Part shown: positions 56,026 to 64,000 of the stretch, one piece after another
Layout of the letters: each line of letters starts with the position of its first letter
How positions within the stretch are numbered: position 1 is the stretch's first letter
Assembly: GCF_012275375.1 (NCBI RefSeq)
Contig: NZ_JAAZQJ010000002.1
Coordinates: 496,001 to 560,000 of the forward strand
Direction of reading: 5' to 3'
From: Dyella sp. SG609
GTDB lineage: Bacteria > Pseudomonadota > Gammaproteobacteria > Xanthomonadales > Rhodanobacteraceae
DNA: 64,000 bases
The notes under the pieces: generated by a model
What the model saw: only the letters and a program-made list of their open reading frames with translations
What the model was told of the DNA's origin: nothing
The model's database searches: none
Program-made: the position numbers and the translations under genes

Positions 56026-58086
56026 ATGTTCGAAGGACTGCGCTTCAACCACTGGAAGACGAGCCTGGACGACAGCGGCATCGTCACCCTGACGCTCGAC
56101 CGCGCCAACAGCAGCGTCAACGCGCTCTCGCGCGAGGTGCTGGACGAGCTCGGCCAGATCGTGGAGCGCCTGTCGATCGAGAAGCCGGCCGGCGTGCTGA
56201 TCCATTCGGCCAAGCCGGGCGGCTTCGCGGTGGGCGCGGACATCAAGGAATTCGTCGAATACGCCAAAGACGGCACGGTGCTGCAGAACATCGAGAACGG
56301 CCAGCGCGTGTTCGAGTCGCTGGCCCGCCTGCCCTGCCCCACGGTCGCCGCCATCCACGGCGCCTGCATGGGCGGCGGCACGGAGCTGGTGCTGGCCTGC
56401 CGCCAGCGCATCGCGGCGGATGACGAGAAGACCCGGATCGGCCTGCCCGAAGTGATGCTCGGCATCCACCCCGGCTGGGGCGGCACGGCGCGGCTGCCGC
56501 GCCTGATCGGCGCACTCGACGCGCTGCCGGTGATGCTGACCGGCAAGGCGCTGTCGGCCAGGCGTGCCGCCGCGCTCGGCGTGGTCGACCGCCTTGCGCC
56601 CGCCGGCGAACTGCTGGCCGAAGCGCGCGCCCTGCTGCGCCGCCCGCATGTGCGCCCCGCCGTGCAGCGGCTGAAGGCCTGGGCCACCAATACCTGGCCG
56701 GCGCGGCAGATCCTGGCGCCGATGGTGCTGAAGCAGACCGCCGCCAAGGTGCGCAAGGAGCACTACCCCGCCCCGTTCGCGCTCATCAACGTATGGCAGC
56801 GCGGCGGCTCCAGCATCCAGCAGCGGCTGAAGCTGGAGGCGCGCTCGGTGGCCAAGCTGGCCGAGACCAGCACCGCGCGCAACCTGATCCGGATCTTCCT
56901 GCTGCAGGAACGCCTGAAGGGCCAGGGCGCCGGCGCGGAGCACGGCATCGAGCACGTGCACGTGGTGGGCGCCGGCGTGATGGGCGGCGATATCGCGGCC
57001 TGGGCGGCCTTCAAGGGTTTCCAGGTGACCTTGCAGGACCGCGAGATGAAGTTCATCCAGCCCGCGCTGGACCGCGCGCGGGCGCTATACGAGAAAAAGC
57101 TGAAGACGCCGGAGAAGGTCGAAGAAGTGGCGCGCCGCCTGCGCGCCGACGTCGAGGGCAAGGGCGTGGCCGCGGCGGATCTCGCGATCGAGGCGATCTT
57201 CGAGAACGCCGAGGCGAAGAAGGCGCTGTACGCCACCATCGAGCCGCAGTTCCAGGCGGACGAGATCCTCGCCACCAATACCTCGAGCATTCCGCTGGAC
57301 GAACTGCGCCAGGGCCTGCGCGCGCCGCAGCGTTTCCTGGGCCTGCACTTCTTCAATCCGGTGGCGCAGATGCCGCTGGTGGAAGTGGTGCGCCACGACG
57401 GTCTCGACCCCGCGATCGAGAAGCGCGCGCTGGCCTTCTGCAAGGCGATCGGCAAGCTGCCGGTGGCGGTGAAGGGGACGCCGGGCTTCCTGGTCAACCG
57501 CATCCTGATGCCTTACCTGCTCGAAGCCATCCGCCTGTACAACGAAGGCGTGCCCGGCCCGGTGCTGGACAAGGAAGCGAAGAAATTCGGCATGCCGATG
57601 GGGCCGATCGAACTGGCCGATACCGTGGGCCTGGACGTCTGCGCCTCCGTGGGCAAGGAGCTGGCGCCCTTCCTCGGCCTGGAACTGCCGCCCGGCATCG
57701 AGGACAAGCTCGCCGCCGGCAAGCGCGGCAAGAAGGACGGCCAGGGTTTCTACGTGTGGCAGGAAGGCAAGCCGCAGAAGCCTGAAGTGGATCCCGACTA
57801 CGCCGCGCCCGCCGACCTGCAGGAGCGCATGCTGCTGCCGATGGTCAACGAGGCCGTGGCCTGCCTCGCCGACGGCGTGGTGGACGATGCCGACCTGCTC
57901 GATGCCGGCGTGATCTTCGGCACCGGCTTCGCGCCGTTCCGCGGCGGCCCGATCCAGTACGTGCGCAGCGAAGGCGCCGGCGTGGTCAAGGGCAAGCTGG
58001 AACGGCTGGCGCAGCGGCATGGCGAGCGCTTCGCGCCGAAGCAGGGTTGGGACTTGCCGATCCTGGCGCAGCCGCCGGAAGCCTGA
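56026..58086 (+). CDS. FadB/FadJ-type enoyl-CoA hydratase/3-hydroxyacyl-CoA dehydrogenase
   Basis: A 686-residue bifunctional fatty-acid beta-oxidation enzyme. N-terminal hydratase domain (about 1-190): GGFAVGADIKEF, GACMGGGTELVLAC oxyanion loop and GLPEVMLGIHPGWGGTARLP with the catalytic Glu. The NAD-binding dehydrogenase domain starts near residue 311 (VVGAGVMGGDIAAWAAFKG), has NTSSIPLDELRQGL and the catalytic His in LHFFNPVAQMPLVEVV. The C-terminal domain ends in the second 3HCDH repeat. The thiolase partner gene fadA is not adjacent. Divergent from the small c-di-GMP partner gene, 200 bp apart. Confidence 0.92.
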   Translation: MFEGLRFNHWKTSLDDSGIVTLTLDRANSSVNALSREVLDELGQIVERLSIEKPAGVLIHSAKPGGFAVGADIKEFVEYAKDGTVLQNIENGQRVFESLARLPCPTVAAIHGACMGGGTELVLACRQRIAADDEKTRIGLPEVMLGIHPGWGGTARLPRLIGALDALPVMLTGKALSARRAAALGVVDRLAPAGELLAEARALLRRPHVRPAVQRLKAWATNTWPARQILAPMVLKQTAAKVRKEHYPAPFALINVWQRGGSSIQQRLKLEARSVAKLAETSTARNLIRIFLLQERLKGQGAGAEHGIEHVHVVGAGVMGGDIAAWAAFKGFQVTLQDREMKFIQPALDRARALYEKKLKTPEKVEEVARRLRADVEGKGVAAADLAIEAIFENAEAKKALYATIEPQFQADEILATNTSSIPLDELRQGLRAPQRFLGLHFFNPVAQMPLVEVVRHDGLDPAIEKRALAFCKAIGKLPVAVKGTPGFLVNRILMPYLLEAIRLYNEGVPGPVLDKEAKKFGMPMGPIELADTVGLDVCASVGKELAPFLGLELPPGIEDKLAAGKRGKKDGQGFYVWQEGKPQKPEVDPDYAAPADLQERMLLPMVNEAVACLADGVVDDADLLDAGVIFGTGFAPFRGGPIQYVRSEGAGVVKGKLERLAQRHGERFAPKQGWDLPILAQPPEA

Positions 58087-58106
58087 AGACAAGTCATGAA
58101 ATGAAA

Positions 58107-58130
58107 AAGGCCGGCGTCATCGCCGGCCTT
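58107..58130 (+). terminator. Intrinsic terminator of the FadB-like gene
   Basis: AAGGCCGGCG-TCAT-CGCCGGCCTT followed by TTCTTTG; 10-bp stem with a 4-base loop, 20 bp after the stop codon at 58086. The A-rich left flank makes it able to work in both directions. Confidence 0.9.
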
Positions 58131-58140
58131 TTCTTTGCTC

Positions 58141-58273
58141 GTCATCCCGGCGCAGGCCGGGATCCAGTAGCGTTGCCGTCCGAGTGTGCGAAAAAGCTCC
58201 AGAGCGAGCTTTGGGATGCCTTCACTACGATGCGGCACATCGCCGCTGGATTCCGGCCTGCGCCGGAATGACG
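58141..58273. repeat. Pair of GTCATCCCGG-type REP hairpins
   Basis: GTCATCCCGGC-GCAG-GCCGGGATCC (58141-58165) and, in inverted orientation, CTGGATTCCGGCC-TGC-GCCGGAATGACG (58246-58273). A very widespread REP type. It lies between the terminator and the DUF2058 gene. Two related single hairpins are in the composite repeats at 11696 and 43627. Confidence 0.85.
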
Positions 58274-58319
58274 TCCATACGTAGTCGCGTGCCGCGATTC
58301 CCTGCGTCTCAGGTAGCGC

Positions 58320-58922
58320 TTACCAGACCAGATCGTCCGGCACGCCATCTTCGCCCACGCCACCCGTGCCCGGCTCCGGCAGCAGCGCCAGCAAATGCGC
58401 ATCGATCTCGCGCACCTGCTCGGCGATGGCGCGGCTCACCACCAGGTAATGGCCGCCCTGCTGCACCACGCCCAGCTCGCCCGCATTGAGCGCGGCCAGC
58501 TGCGCCTGGTCGACGTAGACGCGGCGGATCTTGCCGCCGTATTCGAAGTGGCGCGCATGCTCGGCGTCCTTCTTGTTCAATGCCTGGCCCTGCAGCAGTT
58601 GCTGGACCTTCTGCTTGCGCTCGCGCTTGAGCCGCGCTTCCTCGGCCGCCGCCTGCTCGGCCTGGCGGCGCTCGGTGCTTTCGGCCTGCTTGCGGATCGC
58701 ATAGGCCTTGGCCAGGTCGATCTCGCCGTCGCGCGGCGGACGCGCGGACTGTTGCTGGGGCTTGCCGCCCGGCTTCGCCTGCGGGTTGCCGGGCTTGCCG
58801 CCTTGGCTTTTGAAGGGCTTTTGCGCCAGCCTGCCGGCGGGCGGCTGCGATGCGCGCTTCTCGTCGCGCACCTGTTTGACGATGCCGCTCTTGAGCAGCT
58901 GATCGCGCAGGGAATCGGCCAT
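58320..58922 (-). CDS. DUF2058 family protein (YaiL-like)
   Basis: A 200-residue protein starting MADSLRDQLLKSGIVKQVRD. The N-terminal part, a Gly/Pro/Lys-rich linker, a coiled-coil rich in Glu/Arg/Gln (about 85-125, RRQAEQAAAEEARLKRERKQ) and the C-terminal domain (FEYGGKIRRVYVDQAQLAAL, GHYLVVSRAIAEQVREID) match DUF2058 nucleoprotein/polynucleotide-associated proteins. Function poorly known. First-in-line on the minus strand, 51 bp downstream of slyX. Confidence 0.92.
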   Translation of the reverse strand: MADSLRDQLLKSGIVKQVRDEKRASQPPAGRLAQKPFKSQGGKPGNPQAKPGGKPQQQSARPPRDGEIDLAKAYAIRKQAESTERRQAEQAAAEEARLKRERKQKVQQLLQGQALNKKDAEHARHFEYGGKIRRVYVDQAQLAALNAGELGVVQQGGHYLVVSRAIAEQVREIDAHLLALLPEPGTGGVGEDGVPDDLVW

Positions 58923-58973
58923 GATCGATAAACCTGTCTTGCGTGTGGATCGGAACGTGGGACTAGCGAAACA

Positions 58974-59189
58974 TCAGTAATGCGGCGGCGGCGGCTCGCT
59001 GTGCGGGTCGTGCGACTGCGAGCTGCGCAGTGCCAGCAGCTCGTCGCGCAGGTCGCGCAGGATCTGCTCCAGCTTGAGGATGCGCTGCGCCTGCTCGGTC
59101 TCGGTGGCGACCAGGGCGTTCACCGTGTCGTCGAGAAAGGTCAGGCGCACTTCCAGTTCGGTCAGGCGTTGTTCGAGCGATACCGACAC
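58974..59189 (-). CDS. slyX: SlyX family protein
   Basis: A 71-residue protein, MSVSLEQRLTELEVRLTFLD, a predicted coiled-coil (about 1-55), ending in SEPPPPHY, the typical proline-rich SlyX tail. Role unknown (E. coli slyX is next to slyD). The ugd stop is only 1 bp away, suggesting co-transcription with ugd. Confidence 0.93.
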   Translation of the reverse strand: MSVSLEQRLTELEVRLTFLDDTVNALVATETEQAQRILKLEQILRDLRDELLALRSSQSHDPHSEPPPPHY

Positions 59190-59190
59190 G

Positions 59191-60528
59191 TCACACCCTC
59201 AGGCTGCGGCCGCGGCCGATGCCGTAATAGGCCAGGCCGGCTTCCTCGACCGCGGACGGGTCGTACAGATTGCGGCCGTCGAAAATGGCCGGGCTCTTGA
59301 GCGCGGCGCGGATGCGCGCGAAATCCGGACTGCGGAACGCCTTCCACTCGGTGACGATGGCCAGCACGTCCGCGCCTTCCAGCGCCTGATAGGCGCTGTC
59401 GCACAGCACCAGATCCGCGCGGTCGCCGTAGATGCGATGGGTTTCCTCGCGCGCTTCCGGGTCGAACGCGCGCACGCTGGCGCCGGCGTCCCATAGCGCT
59501 TCCATCACGCGGCGGCTCGAGGCCTCGCGCATGTCGTCGGTGTTCGGCTTGAAGGCCAGGCCCCACAGCGCGATGGTGCGGCCCTTGAGGTCGCCGTCGA
59601 AATGGCGCGAGACCAGCTCGAACAGCTTGCCCTTCTGGTCGTTGTTCACCGACTCCACCGCGCCGAGCAGGCGCGCCGGATAGCCCACGCTGCGCGCGGT
59701 GCGTTCCAGCGCCTGCACGTCCTTGGGGAAGCAGGAGCCGCCGTAGCCGGCGCCGGGGTAGATGAAGTGATAGCCGATGCGCGGATCCGAGCCGATGCCC
59801 TGGCGCACCAGTTCCACGTCGGCGCCGACGCGCTCGGCGATGTTGGCGATCTCGTTCATGAAGCTGATCTTGGTCGCCAGCATGGCGTTCGCCGCGTACT
59901 TGGTCAGCTCGGCGGAACGCTCGTCCATCACCACCGTGCGGTCGTGGTTGCGGTTGAACGGCGCGTACAGCTTGCGCAGCACGCCCACCGCGCGCTCGCT
60001 GGAGCTGCCGATGATGATGCGGTCCGGGCGCAGGCAGTCTTCGACCGCGTCGCCCTCTTTCAGGAATTCCGGGTTGGAGACCACGTCGAAATCGACCTGG
60101 ACGCCGCGCGCCGAGAGTTCGTTCGCCACCGCTTCGCGCACGCGGTCGGCGGTGCCTACCGGCACGGTGGACTTGTTCACCACCACGGCGTAGCGGTCCA
60201 GGTGCTGGCCGATGGTGCGCGCCACGCCGAGCACGTAGGTGAGGTCGGCGCTGCCGTCCTCGTCCGGCGGCGTGCCGACGGCGATGAAGAGCACCTGGCC
60301 GTGCGCGATGGCCGGCGCGGCGTCGGTGGTGAAATCCAGCTGGCCGCTGGCGTGGTTGCGCTTGACGATGGGTTCCAGGCCCGGCTCGTAGATGGGGATC
60401 TCGCCGCGCTTCAGGCGCTCGACCTTGGCCGCGTCGATATCCACGCAGACCACGTGGTTGCCCATCTCGGCCAGGCAGGCGCCGGTGACCAGGCCCACGT
60501 AACCGGTGCCGAAAATGGTGACTTTCAT
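59191..60528 (-). CDS. ugd: UDP-glucose 6-dehydrogenase
   Basis: A 445-residue cytosolic enzyme oxidising UDP-glucose to UDP-glucuronate for exopolysaccharide or LPS. NAD-binding [19 protein letters not shown] at residues 5-23; catalytic Cys in [16 protein letters not shown] near residue 261; [18 protein letters not shown] and [16 protein letters not shown] also fit the family. Length 445 is normal. It lies upstream of slyX on the same strand. Confidence 0.96.
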   Translation of the reverse strand: MKVTIFGTGYVGLVTGACLAEMGNHVVCVDIDAAKVERLKRGEIPIYEPGLEPIVKRNHASGQLDFTTDAAPAIAHGQVLFIAVGTPPDEDGSADLTYVLGVARTIGQHLDRYAVVVNKSTVPVGTADRVREAVANELSARGVQVDFDVVSNPEFLKEGDAVEDCLRPDRIIIGSSSERAVGVLRKLYAPFNRNHDRTVVMDERSAELTKYAANAMLATKISFMNEIANIAERVGADVELVRQGIGSDPRIGYHFIYPGAGYGGSCFPKDVQALERTARSVGYPARLLGAVESVNNDQKGKLFELVSRHFDGDLKGRTIALWGLAFKPNTDDMREASSRRVMEALWDAGASVRAFDPEAREETHRIYGDRADLVLCDSAYQALEGADVLAIVTEWKAFRSPDFARIRAALKSPAIFDGRNLYDPSAVEEAGLAYYGIGRGRSLRV

Positions 60529-60627
60529 CGTATGCAGGGTTCCGCGATGCGTTAGACCGCAGATTCTAGCAGGGGGTCCTGCCGCATCGGACTGCCGGCT
60601 TTTCCGAAATCCATGCCGGGAAAAGCA

Positions 60628-60655
60628 ACGGGGCGCGAATCGCTTCGCGCCCCGT
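60628..60655 (-). terminator. Intrinsic terminator of the FKBP gene
   Basis: ACGGGGCGCGAA-TCGC-TTCGCGCCCCGT, 12-bp stem, 4-base loop. On the minus strand it is followed by TGCTTTT. It lies 27 bp past the stop of the FKBP gene. Confidence 0.9.
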
Positions 60656-60682
60656 GCCTGATCTGCTGCGAACCGCGGACGC

Positions 60683-61456
60683 TTACTTCGCGCCGCCCTG
60701 GTCGCCAGCGGCGCCGGCCGGCGTCGGGCCGGTCTTCACCAGGGTCACGTCGAAGATGATCGTCGAGTTCGGCGGGAAGCCGTTCTGCGGCTGCGCGCCA
60801 TAGGCGATGTTCGACGGGATGAACAGCTTGTAGTGGCCGCCCACCTGCATCAGCTGCAGGCCTTCGCGGAAGCCCGGGATCACGCCGGAGAGCGGGATCG
60901 AGGCCGGACCGGTGCTGCCCTCGTGCTTGGACGAATCGTCGAACACTTCGCCGTTGACGAAGCTGCCGACGTAGTTCACCTGCACGGTGTCGTTCGGACC
61001 CGGACGGGCACCGGTGCCCTGGCTGATCACCTGGTACTGCAGGCCCGAGGCGGTGGTCTTCACGCCGGCGGCGGTCTTGTTCTTGGCCAGGAAGGCATCG
61101 CCGTCGGTCTTGTTCTTGGCGGCAACCTTCTCGTACTCGGCCTTGGCCTTGGTCTGCAGATTGGCGACGAACGCGTCGCGCACCTGCTTCGCTTCAGCCT
61201 CGCTCATGGTCGGCTTCTGGCCGGACAGGGCGGACTGCACAGCGCGGGCCACGGTGGCCGGATCCACTTCCTCGCGCACGAGCGGGGGCAGCTGGCTGGC
61301 CAGGTCCCAGCCGACCACGTAGCTGGCCTTGGTCTTGTCGACCGCGCCGGCCGCCGGAGCGGCGGTCTTGGCGGCCTGGGCGTGCGCGCCGGCGGTGAGG
61401 CCCAGCGCAACCGCCAGGGCGGCGGCCGTCAGCGTGGGACGCAAGAATTGCTTCAT
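60683..61456 (-). CDS. FKBP-type peptidyl-prolyl isomerase, periplasmic (FkpA-like)
   Basis: A 257-residue protein with a signal peptide (about 1-26, cleaved after GAHA), an N-terminal dimerisation domain ([20 protein letters not shown], then Lys/Ala-rich helices) and a C-terminal FKBP domain (about 125-240; [53 protein letters not shown]). It catalyses proline isomerisation and acts as an envelope chaperone. The domain order is like E. coli FkpA. A sigma70-like promoter is 72 bp upstream of the ATG and no sigma-E box is seen. Confidence 0.95.
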   Translation of the reverse strand: MKQFLRPTLTAAALAVALGLTAGAHAQAAKTAAPAAGAVDKTKASYVVGWDLASQLPPLVREEVDPATVARAVQSALSGQKPTMSEAEAKQVRDAFVANLQTKAKAEYEKVAAKNKTDGDAFLAKNKTAAGVKTTASGLQYQVISQGTGARPGPNDTVQVNYVGSFVNGEVFDDSSKHEGSTGPASIPLSGVIPGFREGLQLMQVGGHYKLFIPSNIAYGAQPQNGFPPNSTIIFDVTLVKTGPTPAGAAGDQGGAK

Positions 61457-61527
61457 TTGAAACTCCCTCGTTTTTGGATGTCCCGGTGCTCACCGGACGG
61501 GCCTCCCGGATGGAGGCAGCGCCACGC

Positions 61528-61556
61528 ATTGTGAGGCGCCTTACCGGTCTTAGCAA
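61528..61556 (-). promoter_or_regulatory. Predicted sigma70 promoter for the FKBP gene
   Basis: On the minus strand -35 TTGCTA (complement of 61551-61556), 17-bp spacer, -10 CACAAT (complement of 61528-61533), giving a leader of about 65 bases. Confidence 0.5.
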
Positions 61557-61629
61557 CGATGTCGAATGTCGACCATCAGGCCATATAAAGGTTCAAAGCA
61601 CGTGACATCGTGGCATTTTGCGATTTTCT

Positions 61630-63396
61630 TCACGAATGCCCGTTCGGCCGGCCGTCGCGTTCCAGCGTGTCGCGCAGCGCCGCCTGCAGGCGCGCGTGCA
61701 CCTGGACCAGTACACGCCATAGCAGCCAAGTCAGCGCCAGGCCGACCAGAACCAGCACCAGCGCCACTTCCCGCGGCGGCAGGATGGTCGAGGCCAGGGC
61801 CGCCACCAGCAGGCCGAGCACCCACATCGCGGCCAGCGGCACGATGCGTGCCAATACGGAGCGGATCTTGACGTTGAGCGCGCCGCCGAGCCGCTCCGGA
61901 ATGCTCAGCTCCGCCAGCAGCATGCCCAGCGCCGCGGCCTTGCGGTACGCCGCCACGATCATCGGCAGCGACAGCAGCGCGGCGACCGACCAGGCCAGCG
62001 TGCGCTCGGTGAGCGGACGCTGGTTCAACCATTCCCAATGGAAAAACTGCCGGCGATACAGATAGGCCATGATCAGGAACACGGCCACCACCAGCATCAT
62101 GTTGATGAGCACGTGCCACACCAGGCGGCGGATCATCTTCATCACGATCGCGCCCTGCCCGCTCAGGCTCACATTGCCCATCCAGTCGGTGTACGCGCCG
62201 AACATGCCGCTGACACCGGCGGGCATGCGCCGCCCGAGGAAACCCGCCAGCGGATCGGCGCCGCGGATCAGGTACGGCGTAAGAAAGGTGGTAATGGCCG
62301 ACACCGCCACCGCGACCGGATACAGAAAACTGCTGGTCACCTTCAAGGTCAGGCCGAGCGAGGCGATCACGAACGAGAACTCGCCGATCTGCGCCAGCCC
62401 CATGCCCACCCGCAGCGAGGTGCGCCCGCCGTTGCCGGCGACGAAGGTGCCGAAGCTGCAGGTGATCACCTTGCCCAGCACCACCACGATGGTGACCACG
62501 GTGATCGGCAGCGCGTACTGCTTCAGCAGCGCCGGATCGATCAGCATGCCGATGGCGACGAAGAACACCGCGCTGAACATGTCGCGCACCGGGGTGATGA
62601 TGCGCTCCACCCGCGCCACGCTGTCCGATTCGCCCACGATCGCGCCGATCAGGAAGGCGCCCAGCGCGATGCTGTAGCCCATTTCCGTCACCAGCAGGCA
62701 GAAGCCGAAGCACAGGCCCAGCACCGCCACCAGCAGCACGTCGTCGCGCGCCACCCGCGCGATGTAGTCGACCACCCGCGGCACCAGCAGCAGGCCCACC
62801 ACCAGCGATACCACCATGAACAGCATCAGGCGCCCGACCGCTTCCATCGCCTGGCCCGCTTCCAGGTCGCCGGTGCTGGCGATGCCGGTGAGCAGCGCCA
62901 TCAGCACCACGGCGAGCACGTCCTCGATGATGAGGATGCCGAAGATCAGCTGCGCGAAGCGTTCGCGCTTGAGGTCGAGGTCGTCCAGCGCCTTCATGAT
63001 GATGGTGGTGGAGGAGATCGACAGCATCGCGCCCAGGAACATCGAGTCCATCGGCGTCCAGCCGAAGAAGCGGCCGATCTCGTAGCCGATCCACACCATC
63101 AGCACGATCTCGCACAGCGCCGCCACCAGCGCCGCGCCGCCTACCGCCCTGAGCTTCTTGAGGCTGAATTCCAGGCCCAGCGCGAACAGCAGCAGGATCA
63201 TGCCCAGCTCGGACAGCGTGCGGATGGTGTCTTCGTCGTGGATGAAGATCACCGGCGAGGTATACGGCCCCACCAGCACGCCCGCGATGATGTAGCCGAG
63301 CACCACCGGCTGGCGCAGGCGCTGGAAGATCACCGTGGTGAGGCCGGCGACCAGCATCACCGTGGCGAGATCCTGGATGAAGTGCAGATCGTGCAT
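61630..63396 (-). CDS. Cation:proton antiporter (CPA2, Kef-like), no RCK domain
   Basis: A 588-residue inner-membrane protein. The N-terminal about 385 residues are a CPA2 exchanger: RQPVVLGYIIAGVLVGPYTS, LLLFALGLEFSLKKL, GFCLLVTEMGYSIALGAFLI and MGLAQIGEFSFVIASLGLTL. The C-terminal about 180 residues add roughly four hydrophobic segments (WHVLINMMLVVAVFLIMAYL, PLAAMWVLGLLVAALAST, EVALVLVLVGLALTWLLW) in place of the TrkA-N/RCK nucleotide-binding domain of KefB/KefC/YbaL. It likely exchanges K+ or Na+ for H+. Ends in a hydrophilic RDTLERDGRPNGHS tail. Confidence 0.92.
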   Translation of the reverse strand: MHDLHFIQDLATVMLVAGLTTVIFQRLRQPVVLGYIIAGVLVGPYTSPVIFIHDEDTIRTLSELGMILLLFALGLEFSLKKLRAVGGAALVAALCEIVLMVWIGYEIGRFFGWTPMDSMFLGAMLSISSTTIIMKALDDLDLKRERFAQLIFGILIIEDVLAVVLMALLTGIASTGDLEAGQAMEAVGRLMLFMVVSLVVGLLLVPRVVDYIARVARDDVLLVAVLGLCFGFCLLVTEMGYSIALGAFLIGAIVGESDSVARVERIITPVRDMFSAVFFVAIGMLIDPALLKQYALPITVVTIVVVLGKVITCSFGTFVAGNGGRTSLRVGMGLAQIGEFSFVIASLGLTLKVTSSFLYPVAVAVSAITTFLTPYLIRGADPLAGFLGRRMPAGVSGMFGAYTDWMGNVSLSGQGAIVMKMIRRLVWHVLINMMLVVAVFLIMAYLYRRQFFHWEWLNQRPLTERTLAWSVAALLSLPMIVAAYRKAAALGMLLAELSIPERLGGALNVKIRSVLARIVPLAAMWVLGLLVAALASTILPPREVALVLVLVGLALTWLLWRVLVQVHARLQAALRDTLERDGRPNGHS

Positions 63397-63540
63397 GGGC
63401 GCTTCCGTGTCGAGTCATCGCAAGACTACACGGAGGTGTCGGAAGCGCGGCTTCACGCCCTCCACGCTCGCTTGCTCGCCGCCCCGACGCAGGACTGACA
63501 CGCCGCGCGAACATTTGTGAAAATTTTTGTTCGCGGATGC

Positions 63541-63569
63541 TTGACGAAACCCCGATCCCTATCTATTCT
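63541..63569 (+). promoter_or_regulatory. Promoter of the tRNA operon
   Basis: -35 TTGACG (63541-63546), 17-bp spacer, -10 TATTCT (63564-63569), about 20 bp before tRNA-Ala. The following TTCGGGCTCC is a GC-rich discriminator typical of stringently controlled stable-RNA promoters. Confidence 0.85.
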
Positions 63570-63587
63570 TTCGGGCTCCACAGCAGT

Positions 63588-63663
63588 GGGGCCATAGCTC
63601 AGCTGGGAGAGCGCCTGCATGGCATGCAGGAGGTCGGCGGTTCGATCCCGCCTGGCTCCACCA
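63588..63663 (+). tRNA. tRNA-Ala (anticodon GGC)
   Basis: A 76-base cloverleaf. Acceptor GGGGCCA pairs with TGGCTCC, then ACCA; the CCA end is encoded. Anticodon stem CCTGC/GCAGG with loop ATGGCAT, anticodon GGC, reading GCC (and GCU). T arm GGCGGTTCGATCCCGCC. First tRNA of a cluster of three. Confidence 0.97.
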
Positions 63664-63679
63664 ATAAATTTTAGATTAC

Positions 63680-63755
63680 GTCCCCATCGTCTAGAGGCCT
63701 AGGACATCACCCTTTCACGGTGGCGACCGGGGTTCGAATCCCCGTGGGGACGCCA
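63680..63755 (+). tRNA. tRNA-Glu (anticodon TTC)
   Basis: A 76-base cloverleaf. Acceptor GTCCCCA pairs with TGGGGAC, then GCCA (encoded CCA). Anticodon loop CTTTCAC, anticodon TTC. It begins 16 bp after tRNA-Ala. Confidence 0.97.
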
Positions 63756-63841
63756 ATCCAAGCCGCTACTTTAAAGAGTGACGGTGCAGGTTGGGAATCA
63801 GGGGCCTCTTGGTTTTACTGGTTTCAGCTGTTCGAAAATGC

Positions 63842-63918
63842 GGAGCGGTAGTTCAGTCGGTTAGAATGCTGGCCTGTCACGCCGGAGGTCGCGGGTTCGA
63901 GTCCCGTCCGCTCCGCCA
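63842..63918 (+). tRNA. tRNA-Asp (anticodon GTC)
   Basis: A 77-base cloverleaf. Acceptor GGAGCGG pairs with CCGCTCC, then GCCA (encoded CCA). Anticodon loop CTGTCAC, anticodon GTC. It is 86 bp after tRNA-Glu and precedes the terminator. Confidence 0.97.
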
Positions 63919-63929
63919 CTTTTCCAAGG

Positions 63930-63952
63930 AACCCGCCTGGCGCGGGTTTTTT
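63930..63952 (+). terminator. Intrinsic terminator of the tRNA operon
   Basis: AACCCGC-CTGGC-GCGGGTT then TTTT, 7-bp stem with a T-run, 11 bp after the tRNA-Asp 3' end. The last 48 bases of the window show no further feature. Confidence 0.92.
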
Positions 63953-64000
63953 GTTGCGCGCGATTCCGCGCCCTCTTCCACCCCCGGCGAACCTACAGCT

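Overview
The window is a GC-rich chromosomal stretch from a gammaproteobacterium, most likely Xanthomonadales, family Rhodanobacteraceae (Dyella/Luteibacter/Frateuria/Rhodanobacter-like). This is inferred from the folC-SPOR-cvpA-purF block, the rpoE-rseA-degP-lepA-lepB-DUF4845-rnc-era-recO block, an Oar-like TonB-dependent receptor with a LacI regulator and a Glk-type kinase, and intergenic GTAG-type REP hairpins like those of Stenotrophomonas. No phage, plasmid, transposase or CRISPR was seen. Most genes are chromosomal housekeeping genes.

Layout. 1-5.1 kb (minus): start of a DUF455 gene, then purF, cvpA, a SPOR protein and folC. 5.1-9.8 kb: GNAT acetyltransferase, SnoaL-like protein, acetyl-CoA hydrolase/transferase family enzyme, and a PLD/cardiolipin-synthase enzyme. 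9.9-15 kb (plus): xseA, a stand-alone acetolactate synthase and an aldehyde dehydrogenase. 15-19.8 kb: AraC regulator divergent from a zinc alcohol dehydrogenase, a sugar MFS transporter, and an ElyC/SanA-type protein. 19.9-26.8 kb (plus): alpha/beta hydrolase, an ECF sigma factor overlapping a one-TM protein overlapping a YigZ protein, an acyltransferase and an ABC exporter.

27-34.3 kb is the most distinctive locus. A LacI regulator is divergent from glk, a TonB-dependent receptor, a Tat-exported N4-(beta-N-acetylglucosaminyl)-L-asparaginase and cutC. A good sigma70 promoter for glk overlaps a LacI-like operator. I read it as an uptake and salvage unit for glycoasparagine, GlcNAc or N-glycan fragments; this is inference. 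34.4-39.6 kb (minus) holds cspA, methylthioinosine phosphorylase, an FMN reductase, hpt, nagZ, a CYTH protein and rlmD, i.e. purine and murein salvage. 39.7-43.2 kb holds a YdbL-like lipoprotein and YdbH (envelope lipid transport), divergent from a receiver-Hpt protein. 43.7-52.5 kb (minus) is the sigma-E stress block followed by lepA, signal peptidase and the RNase III/Era/RecO genes. 52.8-55.8 kb is a c-di-GMP module (degenerate receiver-GGDEF-EAL plus a small overlapping partner). 56-63.4 kb: a FadB/FadJ-type enzyme, DUF2058, slyX, ugd, an FKBP isomerase and a cation:proton antiporter. The window ends with tRNA-Ala, tRNA-Glu and tRNA-Asp behind a strong promoter and ending in a terminator.

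Intergenic DNA is dominated by four repeat families: GTAG REP pairs (4 copies), a ~150-160-bp element with hairpins at both ends (4 full copies, three filling gaps between convergent genes), a ~255-bp repeat core with several hairpins (2 copies), and short GTCATCCCGG-type REP hairpins. Genes were assigned from recognisable motifs read by eye; no database search was run.
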